From an uncultured Pseudomonadota bacterium (GTDB lineage: Bacteria; Pseudomonadota; Gammaproteobacteria; Burkholderiales; Casimicrobiaceae), in the NCBI GenBank assembly GCA_937958295.1, contig CALFEY010000304.1, positions 1 to 11,764 on the forward strand: a DNA stretch of 11,764 nt, given 5' to 3'. Under the pieces are notes generated by a model, which saw only the letters and a program-made list of their open reading frames with translations, was not told where the DNA came from and did no database searches. This document shows, piece by piece, positions 1 to 6,344 of this stretch. The position numbers and the translations under genes are program-made. How positions within the stretch are numbered: position 1 is the first letter of the stretch; each line of letters starts with the position of its first letter.

Positions 1-84
1 GGCGGCAGCGGCGGCTCGAGCTCCTTGCCACGCGCATGCCCGAGGAGCCTCCCACGGCCGGCCCCGCGGGCGAAAGGGGATCCC

Positions 85-489
85 ATGCGGCGACTGCTCC
101 TCACGGCGCCCGCTGACGCCGAAACCGTCGGCGACGATCCGCGCGACCCGGCATCGGCCGGGCTGCGCGTCGCCTTCCTGTGCGCACAGTGGTGCACGGC
201 GTGCCGCGAGTTCGGCCCGGTGGCGCAGCGATTGGCCGACGCGCATCCCGACATCGCGATGTACTGGGTGGACGTGGAAGACGATGCCGCGGTAGTGGGT
301 GACATCGACGTCGAGAACTTCCCCACGCTCGTGATCGCGCGGGGGGATGCCGTGCTCCATGTGGGCCCGACCCTGCCCCAGGAGGGCATCGTGCGCCGCT
401 TGCTCGACGAGATGCGCCGGCGCACGGAGCCGCTCGCCACGGCTGCGCCGGCGACCACATCGTTGCTGCAAGCGTTGCGCGAGGCCTGA
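85..489 (+). CDS. Thioredoxin family protein, small stand-alone
   Basis: A 134-residue protein with a thioredoxin fold. The redox motif W-C-T-A-C lies at residues 36-40 (Cys37 and Cys40), and the cis-proline motif N-F-P-T-L is at 78-82 (Pro80). The order beta strand, CxxC, helix, D-V-E strand, cis-Pro is the usual one. It should act as a cytoplasmic thiol-disulfide reductant or exchanger; there is no signal peptide. The active site TA differs from the GP of classical thioredoxin, so the redox potential and partners may differ. I chose the ATG at 85 because AAAGGGGA ends about four bases upstream. An in-frame TTG at 25 would add 20 Pro/Arg-rich residues with no family resemblance. The C-terminal 25 residues are Ala/Thr-rich and probably unstructured. 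It converges on the DUF3297 gene 30 bases away. The partner protein is not evident from context. Confidence 0.88.
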   Translation: MRRLLLTAPADAETVGDDPRDPASAGLRVAFLCAQWCTACREFGPVAQRLADAHPDIAMYWVDVEDDAAVVGDIDVENFPTLVIARGDAVLHVGPTLPQEGIVRRLLDEMRRRTEPLATAAPATTSLLQALREA

Positions 490-519
490 AGGCAGACCTC
501 GATCAACCGGGCCTGACGC

Positions 520-768
520 CTACCGGTAGAACGCCTCCACCTTGCCCTTGAGCTTGATCAGCAGCGGGCGGCCCTTGCGGTCGACCGTCTTGCCCGCGGC
601 CACCTTCACCCAGCCTTCGCTGATGCAATACTCCTCGACGTCGCGGCGCTCCTTGTCGTTGAAGCGGATGCCGATGTCGTGCTCCATCACCGCCGGCACA
701 TGGTGGGGGCTTGCCGGATCCACCGACAGGTGGTCCGGCAAGGGCGGGCGTTGCAAAGGATCGTCCAT
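520..768 (-). CDS. DUF3297 family protein
   Basis: An 82-residue protein recognisable as DUF3297, a small proteobacterial family of unknown function that databases sometimes label glutathione peroxidase without support. The family signature is present throughout: LPDHLSVDPASPHH near residues 10-23, EHDIGIRFNDKER near 29-41, VEEYCISEGWVKV near 44-56, then G-K-T-V-D-R-K-G and a closing K-L-K-G-K-V-E-A-F-Y-R. The length is normal for the family. It has no signal peptide or membrane segment, is highly charged and is probably cytosolic. The single Cys sits in the conserved EYC element. The start ATG is at 768; upstream only a weak GAGA-type ribosome site is seen. It is read toward the thioredoxin gene, with no clear terminator in the 30 bases between them. 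Family assignment is by memory of the sequence pattern and I am confident; function is unknown. Confidence 0.9.
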   Translation of the reverse strand: MDDPLQRPPLPDHLSVDPASPHHVPAVMEHDIGIRFNDKERRDVEEYCISEGWVKVAAGKTVDRKGRPLLIKLKGKVEAFYR

Positions 769-808
769 GGCGTGATCTCGGGTTGCAGAGGGCGGAATCT
801 ACACCACC

Positions 809-830
809 GCGGGCGCGCCCTGGCGCCCGC
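809..830. repeat. Perfect GC-rich inverted repeat
   Basis: An 8-bp perfect stem (GCGGGCGC at 809-816 against GCGCCCGC at 823-830) with a 6-base loop. It lies in the 230-bp gap between the divergent DUF3297 gene and the pao remnant. No T-run follows on either strand, so it is not a standard intrinsic terminator. I see no recognisable gene in 769-998. Confidence 0.5.
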
Positions 831-967
831 CCCACGCGACCGCAGTCCGCTCCGACGCGGGACAGCCGCCGACGCACGGCGGAGACGCGCCTACAGGACG
901 ACATCCCCGAGGCCTACTTGCCGCGTTTACCGGCATCGACTTGGCCGGCCGGGCCGGACGCGCCACG

Positions 968-994
968 CTTCCCGGGAGATATCGTTCCCGGAAG
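968..994. repeat. Imperfect dyad just before paoA remnant start
   Basis: The arms CTTCCCGGGA (968-977) and TTCCCGGAAG (985-994) can pair over ten positions, with one C-C mismatch and one G-U wobble, around a GATATCG loop. The right arm contains the only ribosome-site-like stretch (CGGAAG) before the ATG at 999. As RNA it could mask the start; as DNA it could be an operator. Which applies cannot be decided from sequence. Confidence 0.4.
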
Positions 995-998
995 CGCC

Positions 999-1238
999 AT
1001 GCCAATGCACGATGCCGTCGACCTCCGCCGCCGAGAATTCCTGGTCGTGCGCGGGACCACTGCCGCGACCACCGCGCCGCCGCTGCATGCCAACGCTCAA
1101 CCAGGCGCAGGCCGTCTCGCGGCACGCCCGCCCGTGTTAGCCACAGTCTCCTTCGAGGTGAACGGACAGCCACGGCAGCTCGAGCTCGATACGAGGACCA
1201 CACTCCTCGACGCGCTGCCAAGGGCGCGAAGGCCGTGA
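999..1238 (+). pseudogene. paoA: paoA remnant: Tat signal and N-terminus of the 2Fe-2S subunit, truncated
   Basis: This is the 5' part of the iron-sulfur subunit of a periplasmic aldehyde oxidoreductase (PaoA/YagT type). It starts at ATG 999 (ATG 1005 is also possible) and carries a twin-arginine export signal with R-R-R-E-F-L near residues 10-15 and a short Ala/Thr-rich stretch. It then enters the ferredoxin-like domain with VSFEVNGQPRQLELDTRTTLLDAL. In intact family members this is followed by R-E-x-L-x-L-x-G-T-K-K-G-C and the cysteines for two 2Fe-2S clusters. Here it breaks off at about 1217 and runs into paoB C-terminal sequence in another frame, stopping at TGA 1236-1238. All cluster cysteines are lost, so the 79-residue product cannot transfer electrons. 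The retained part matches the family closely, which points to a recent loss or to an assembly error. Confidence 0.85.
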
Positions 1239-1348
1239 CGGCCGCGATGCTCGCAGGCGCGAGGACCACGGAGCAGAATGCCTACAAGGTGACGCTCGTG
1301 GAGCGCACGATCGCCGCCGTGATGACGCAAGGGAAGGCCCCGCGATGA
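1214..1348 (+). pseudogene. paoB: paoB remnant: C-terminal end of the FAD subunit
   Basis: Reading in the frame that ends at TGA 1346-1348, the sequence gives A-A-K-G-A-K-A-V-T followed by LAGARTTEQNAYKVTLVERT and IAAVMTQGKAPR. This resembles the C-terminus of FAD-binding subunits of xanthine dehydrogenase-family enzymes (PaoB/YagS type), with the typical N-A-Y-K-V-x-L-V-x-R-T element. Everything upstream (FAD-binding domain and the extra 4Fe-4S cluster region of PaoB) is missing. The remnant starts at the junction with paoA near 1211-1219. A GTG at 1235 overlaps the TGA that ends the paoA remnant, so a 37-residue peptide could still be made by reinitiation. The final TGA overlaps the paoC ATG (ATGA), the usual coupling in this operon type. 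Confidence 0.8.
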
Positions 1349-3552
1349 AGTTCACGGAGCCCGCCACCGCCAATCCGATCGACCCGCTGAAAGTGGTGAG
1401 CCAGCCGGTCGATCGCATCGACGGTCCTCTCAAGGTCAGCGGCACCGCGCCCTACGCGTACGAACGGCACGACGTCGCACCCGGCCAAGCGTGCGGCTAC
1501 GTGATCGGGGCCGGCATCGCGAAGGGCCGCATTGCGTCGATGGACCTCGCCGCCGCGTACGCGGCGCCCGGCGTGCTGGCCATCGTCACGGCGCAAAACG
1601 CAGGCCCGTTGGGCAAGGGCCGATTCAACACTGCGCGGCTGCTCGCAGGCCCCAACGTCGATCACTACCACCAGGCCGTCGCCCTCGTGGTGGCGGAGAC
1701 CTTCGAGCAGGCGCGCGCGGCCGCACGTCTCGTGCGGATCGCCTACGTCCCGGCCAAGGGCCGCTTCGACCTCACGAAGGCCAAGGACACCGCAAAGAAG
1801 CCCGACTCGATCATGGGCGACCCGGCGGATACCGCGGTGGGGGACTTCGCCGCGGCGTTCGCGGCCGCGCCCGTGAAGGTGGACGAAACCTACACGACGC
1901 CCGACGAGGCGCACGCGATGATGGAGCCGCATGCGTCCATCGCCGCGTGGGACGGCAACGAGCTCACGCTGTGGACATCGAACCAGATGATCGACTGGAG
2001 TCGCGGCGACATCGCCAAGACACTCGGCATCGCGAAGGACAACGTGCGGCTGAGCTCGCCCTTCATCGGCGGCGGCTTCGGCGGCAAGCTCTTCGTGCGT
2101 GCCGACTCGCTCCTGGCTGCGCTCGCCGCGCGAGCGGCCAAGCGGCCGGTGAAGGTCTCCCTGACCCGCGCGCAAATGTTCAACAACCCCACGCACCGCC
2201 CCGCCACCGTCCAGCGCGTGCGCATTGCCGCAACCCGCGACGGCAGGATCGCCGCGATCGCACACGAGAGCTGGTCGGGCGACCTGCCGGGCGGCCAGGC
2301 CGACGGCTCCGTTAGCCAGACCCGCGTTTTGTATGCCGGGGCGAATCGGATGACCGCAACGCGGTTGGCCGAGCTCGACCTTCCCGAGAGCAACGCGATG
2401 CGCGCCCCCGGCGAGGCCACCGGCATGATGGCGCTCGAGATCGCCATGGACGAGCTCGCCGAGAAGCTGCGCCTCGATCCGGTGGAACTGCGCGTCATCA
2501 ACGACACCCAGGTCGACTCCGAGGATCCGGCCATTCGGTTTTCGCGGCGCCAGCGCGTCGAATGCCTGCGGCTCGGCGCCGACCGGTTCGGTTGGGTCCG
2601 GCGCAACGCCACCCCCGCCAGCACCCGTGAAGGCCGGTGGCTCATCGGCCTCGGGATGGCGGCGGCGTTTCGTCCCAGCCCGGTCATGAAGTCGGCGGCG
2701 CGCGTGCGTATCGACGGTGCGGGCGAGGTGACCGTGGAAACCGACATGACCGACATCGGCACGGGCAGCTATACCGTCATCGCGCAGACGGCCGCCGAGA
2801 TGCTCGGCGTGCCGCTCGACAAGGTGACGGTGCGCCTGGGCGACTCGCGCTTTCCCGTCTCCTGCGGATCGGGCGGCCAGTGGGGGGGCAACGGCTCGAC
2901 GGCGGGCGTCTTCGCCGCCTGCACCAAGCTGCGCGCGGCCATCGCGCGCAAGGCCGGAATGAGCCCAGCGATGGCTGTGTTCGCTGACGGCTTCGTGCGT
3001 GCTGGCGAGCGCGGCGTGGCACTCGGGATGGCCGTGGGCAGGACACCGCTGGTGGCCGAGGATGCCATCGAGTTCGCGGACCTCGACAAGAAGTTCAGGC
3101 AGTCGACCTTCGGCGCGCACTTCGTGGAGGTCGCGGTGGATGCGGCCACTGCGCAGACGCGCGTGCGGCGCATGCTCGCGGTGTGCGCCTCCGGCCGCAT
3201 CATCAATCCCAAGACCGCCCGCAGCCAGGTGATCGGCGCCATGACCATGGGCGTGGGCGCTGCACTCACCGAGGACCTCGTGGTCGACAAGCGGCGGGGC
3301 TTCTTCGTCAACCACGATCTCGCAGGCTACGAGGTGCCGGTGCACGCCGATATCCCGCACCAGGACGTCATCTTCCTCGACGAGACGGACCCGATGGCGT
3401 CGCCGATGAAGGCAAAGGGCGTGGGCGAGCTCGGCATCTGCGGCGCGGCTGCCGCCGTGGCCAACGCGATCTATAACGCGACGGGCGTGCGCGTGCGGGA
3501 CTACCCCGTGACGCTGGACAAGGTGCTGGCAGAGATGCCACAGATGGCGTAG
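1345..3552 (+). CDS. paoC: Periplasmic aldehyde oxidoreductase, molybdenum cofactor-binding subunit PaoC
   Basis: A 735-residue large subunit of the xanthine dehydrogenase family, very similar along its whole length to E. coli PaoC/YagR as I recall it. It oxidises aldehydes to carboxylic acids at a molybdenum centre (MCD type in E. coli). Landmarks are the start K-F-T-E-P-A-x-x-N-P-I-D, D-R-I-D-G-P-L-K near 28-35, SPFIGGGFGGKLF for the cofactor near 237-249, AMRAPGEA near 352-359, TDIGTGSYT near 470, SGGQWGGNGST near 510, and KGVGELG with the catalytic Glu at 695 (Glu692 in E. coli). Arg443 corresponds to substrate-site Arg440. It has no signal peptide; the E. coli complex is exported by the Tat signal on PaoA. 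The start ATG overlaps the paoB stop. The protein looks intact, yet its 2Fe-2S and FAD partners are destroyed, and no paoD (cofactor insertion chaperone) follows: the next gene is convergent 23 bases away. Confidence 0.95.
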   Translation: MKFTEPATANPIDPLKVVSQPVDRIDGPLKVSGTAPYAYERHDVAPGQACGYVIGAGIAKGRIASMDLAAAYAAPGVLAIVTAQNAGPLGKGRFNTARLLAGPNVDHYHQAVALVVAETFEQARAAARLVRIAYVPAKGRFDLTKAKDTAKKPDSIMGDPADTAVGDFAAAFAAAPVKVDETYTTPDEAHAMMEPHASIAAWDGNELTLWTSNQMIDWSRGDIAKTLGIAKDNVRLSSPFIGGGFGGKLFVRADSLLAALAARAAKRPVKVSLTRAQMFNNPTHRPATVQRVRIAATRDGRIAAIAHESWSGDLPGGQADGSVSQTRVLYAGANRMTATRLAELDLPESNAMRAPGEATGMMALEIAMDELAEKLRLDPVELRVINDTQVDSEDPAIRFSRRQRVECLRLGADRFGWVRRNATPASTREGRWLIGLGMAAAFRPSPVMKSAARVRIDGAGEVTVETDMTDIGTGSYTVIAQTAAEMLGVPLDKVTVRLGDSRFPVSCGSGGQWGGNGSTAGVFAACTKLRAAIARKAGMSPAMAVFADGFVRAGERGVALGMAVGRTPLVAEDAIEFADLDKKFRQSTFGAHFVEVAVDAATAQTRVRRMLAVCASGRIINPKTARSQVIGAMTMGVGAALTEDLVVDKRRGFFVNHDLAGYEVPVHADIPHQDVIFLDETDPMASPMKAKGVGELGICGAAAAVANAIYNATGVRVRDYPVTLDKVLAEMPQMA

Positions 3553-3575
3553 CGGGTCGTCGAAGCGGCGCGTCG

Positions 3576-4580
3576 TCAATCCGACTTGATGTTTGCGTCC
3601 TTAACGAGCTTCGCCCACTTGCCAATCTGGAAATCGATGACCTTGGCAAACTGCTCTGGAGTGTTGCCCACGGGCACGAATCCCAGGTCCACCAGCCGCT
3701 TGTTGGTCTCCGGGTCGTTGATCACCTTGACCACCGCCGCATTGAGCTTGGCCACGATCGGTGCGGGCGTTCCCGCAGGGGCGAGCAAGCCCTGCAGGTG
3801 ATCCGACTCCACCCCGGGATAGCCGGACTCGATGAAGGTGGGAACGTCGGGCGCCGCAGGGGAGCGCGTGGCATTGGTGATCGCGTAGGCGCGAAGCTTC
3901 CCGGCAGCGATGTGGGGCTGGGCTGCGGGCAACGACGCGAACGTCAGTTGCACTTGGTTACCCAGCACCGACGCGATCGCCGGGCCAGCTCCATTGAAGG
4001 GAATGTGCGTGATATCCAGCCCGGCATTGAGCTTGAAGAGCTCACCGGCGAGATGCTGCGCGGTACCCGCGCCCGGCGTGGCGTAATTGAACTTGCCCGG
4101 ATTCGCCTTGATGAGGGCCACGAGCTCCTTCAGATCCTTCGCGGGCACGCTCGGATGAGCCACGAGAAGACTGGGCGCCGAGGCAATGTAGGTAATGGGC
4201 GCGAAGTCCTTCACCGGGTCGTAGCCGGGCGTGGGATACATCGCGGGGTTGACCACGAAACCGCTGGCCACGATCAGCAGGGTGTAGCCATCGGCAGGTT
4301 GCTTGGCGGCGTAGGCGAAGGCAACGTTCCCCGCCGCTCCGGGCTTGTTCTCGGAGACCACGGGCTGTCCCAGCACATCGCCGAGCTTCACGGCGATGAT
4401 GCGGGCCAGCGCGTCGGTGGATCCGCCGGGGGGCACGGGAACGATGAGCTTGAGGGGACGATCGGGGTAGCTCTGCGTCGAGCCCTGGGCCTGGGCCAGC
4501 GGGACGGCGGCCAGCAGTGCCACGAACGCTGCGCCGCAGAGGGTGCGCATCCAACGAACGACAACGGGTGCCTGAGTCAT
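3576..4580 (-). CDS. Bug/TctC-type tripartite tricarboxylate transporter substrate-binding protein
   Basis: A 334-residue periplasmic binding protein of the Bug (TctC) family. The Sec signal peptide has a hydrophobic core at about 13-27 and probable cleavage after A-Q-A near residue 32; Met11 could be an alternative start. The mature part begins Y-P-D-R-P-L-K-L-I-V-P, then P-G-G-S-T-D-A-L-A-R at 51-60, whose Asp contacts the ligand in known Bug structures, then ENKPGAAGNVA, A-D-G-Y-T-L-L, Y-D-P-V-K-D-F-A-P-I and H-I-P-F-N-G. Length is typical. AAGGA lies eight bases before the ATG, and that ATG overlaps the hyuB stop (ATGA), so it is the last gene of the leftward operon. No tctA/tctB membrane genes are nearby, which is normal for the many orphan Bug proteins of betaproteobacteria. 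The ligand is unknown; from context it is probably the cyclic amide or carboxylate handled by HyuAB. Confidence 0.93.
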   Translation of the reverse strand: MTQAPVVVRWMRTLCGAAFVALLAAVPLAQAQGSTQSYPDRPLKLIVPVPPGGSTDALARIIAVKLGDVLGQPVVSENKPGAAGNVAFAYAAKQPADGYTLLIVASGFVVNPAMYPTPGYDPVKDFAPITYIASAPSLLVAHPSVPAKDLKELVALIKANPGKFNYATPGAGTAQHLAGELFKLNAGLDITHIPFNGAGPAIASVLGNQVQLTFASLPAAQPHIAAGKLRAYAITNATRSPAAPDVPTFIESGYPGVESDHLQGLLAPAGTPAPIVAKLNAAVVKVINDPETNKRLVDLGFVPVGNTPEQFAKVIDFQIGKWAKLVKDANIKSD

Positions 4581-6340
4581 GAGCCTGATCCTTGGTGAGT
4601 GGCGCGATTGCGCATCACGTCACGTTGCCTCCGCGTCCCGGCCGGGTCGACGTCCTGCGTCCCCGGGTGCACCATCACGCCGTACGCCTCGCGCGCGTGC
4701 TCCTCGGTGACCTTGCCCAACCTAAGGTCTTCCTGCACGGCCGCGGGGTCGCGCCGAAGCGGATCCCCGTAGCCCCCCGAGCCCGCCATCTCGGCCCGGA
4801 ATACATCGCCTTGCTTGAAACGTCGTATGAATTTGGAGGGCAAGGCGTCGGCGTCGCCTGTTCCGGGATTGAGCGTTGCGGTGGCCGCCGCGCCATCGCC
4901 GCCGTCAAACAGTCCCCACGGCCGCGACTTGAAGCGATCAGAGCGCACCTGCACCACCGTCTCCGGCGCGAGAAAGCGGTACTGCCGCACGATGCCGAGC
5001 GCACCCCGATGCTCCGCGGCTCCTCCCGTATCAGGGAGAAAGGCGTACTCGTCCACCCGGATCGGGGACTCTGCCTCGATCAACTCCACTGGCACGTTGG
5101 CGAGATTGCCGATGCAGTAAGGTCCTGCGTCCTGGCCGTCGGCGTCCGGTCCGCCCCCGTTGCCCGTCGTATTGTGGAACTCGAGATGCAGGAAACGCTT
5201 GCCCGCTGCATCGTGTCCGGACGCCGCGATGGCGAATTCCGAGCCGCCGGGGCATGCCGGGATGCGGCCACGGGTGAGCTTGCCCAGGGCCCCCAGCACG
5301 ATGGACCGCACGCGAAAGCCTGCCTGTCCTCTCGAGCCCACGGCTGCGGGAAACCGGGCACTGACAAAGCTCCCCTCCGGCGCGATCACGTCGATGGATC
5401 GATACAGACCCGCGTTATTGGGAATCCCCGGATCGAGCACGGTGCGCACCGCGGCATAGGCACACGACATCGTGAAGACGTAGATCGAGTGCACCGCCCC
5501 GCCGGACTGCGGCGGGCTTCCGCTGAAATCGCAGGTGATGTGCTCGCCTCGCTTGGTCAGCTTGAGGTGGATCCGGATGGGACCCTCGTGCACGCCATCG
5601 TCGTCGTTCCACTCCGTGAACTCGACCTCCCCGTCGGGCAGGGCCGCGATGCCCGCTCGGGCCAGGCGCTCCGTGTAGTCCATGAGGTCCGCCATGTAGG
5701 CGCGGAAGGCAACCGCCTCCCAGGAGGCGAGCAGCTTGAGCAACTCGGCCTCGGCCTGATCGAGCGCTGCCATCTGCGCGCGAAGGTCGGCAATCGTGCG
5801 CTCCGGAATGCGCGTGTTCCATTCGATCACGCGCAGCAGCGTGCGGTTGTCCCGTCCGGCCTCGCGGAATTTGGAAGGCGGGATGCGCAGGCCTTCCTCG
5901 AATATCTCGTTGCTGTCGGCCGCGTTGCCGCCAGCCACGCGGCCACCCAGGTCCGAGTGATGCAGGATCAGGCCCACGAACGCGATGCGCTTGCCGTCCT
6001 TGAACACCGGCTTGAACGTGAAGATGTCGTTCAGGTGACTGCACCCGGAGTACGGATCGTTGCTGCCGATGATGTCTCCTTCGTCGATGTCGTTGCCGAA
6101 GTAGTCGAGGCAGCCCTTCAGCGCCGGCATCATCGCGCCGAGGTGAACGGGCACCGCCATGCCCTGGGCGACGAGTTGCCCGGCGTCGTCACAGATGCAC
6201 GCGGAGAAGTCCATCGTGTTCTTGACGTTGGTCGAGCGCGCCGTGCGTACGACCATCACGAGCATGTTGTCGGAGATGGTGACCAGCGCGTTCTTCAGGA
6301 GCTCGCGCCGGACCGGATCGATCTTGAGGGTCCCCTCCAC
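4577..6340 (-). CDS. hyuB: Hydantoinase B/oxoprolinase family subunit (HyuB)
   Basis: A 587-residue protein of the hydantoinase B/oxoprolinase family. This is the partner of HyuA in N-methylhydantoinase, 5-oxoprolinase and related ATP-dependent enzymes such as acetophenone carboxylase. Family motifs in order: an N-terminal D-P-V-R-R-E-L-x-K-N-A-L near 8-19, S-N-D-P-Y at 93-97, S-H-L-N-D at 101-105 (the family commonly has THLPD), H-H-S-D-L-G-G at 127-133, whose His pair is a likely metal site, EEGLRIPP at 148-155, and a C-terminal G-S-G-G-Y-G-D-P at 520-527 followed by E-A-Y-G-V. Length is usual. The start is GTG at 6340, preceded at eight bases by AAGGA within the end of hyuA; four bases separate the genes. 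The last 25 or so residues are a basic tail outside the conserved region. The exact substrate cannot be read from sequence. Confidence 0.92.
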   Translation of the reverse strand: MEGTLKIDPVRRELLKNALVTISDNMLVMVVRTARSTNVKNTMDFSACICDDAGQLVAQGMAVPVHLGAMMPALKGCLDYFGNDIDEGDIIGSNDPYSGCSHLNDIFTFKPVFKDGKRIAFVGLILHHSDLGGRVAGGNAADSNEIFEEGLRIPPSKFREAGRDNRTLLRVIEWNTRIPERTIADLRAQMAALDQAEAELLKLLASWEAVAFRAYMADLMDYTERLARAGIAALPDGEVEFTEWNDDDGVHEGPIRIHLKLTKRGEHITCDFSGSPPQSGGAVHSIYVFTMSCAYAAVRTVLDPGIPNNAGLYRSIDVIAPEGSFVSARFPAAVGSRGQAGFRVRSIVLGALGKLTRGRIPACPGGSEFAIAASGHDAAGKRFLHLEFHNTTGNGGGPDADGQDAGPYCIGNLANVPVELIEAESPIRVDEYAFLPDTGGAAEHRGALGIVRQYRFLAPETVVQVRSDRFKSRPWGLFDGGDGAAATATLNPGTGDADALPSKFIRRFKQGDVFRAEMAGSGGYGDPLRRDPAAVQEDLRLGKVTEEHAREAYGVMVHPGTQDVDPAGTRRQRDVMRNRATHQGSGS

Positions 6341-6344
6341 GGCG

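Noticed and set aside
25..84. Upstream TTG start for the thioredoxin-like protein
   Set aside because: It would add 20 Pro/Arg-rich residues without family support, while ATG 85 has a good ribosome site.
1282..3579. A 765-residue open frame antisense to paoC
   Set aside because: It mirrors the paoC codons, is rich in His/Arg/Gly/Asp as expected of an antisense frame in GC-rich DNA, and resembles no family; paoC on the other strand is unmistakable.
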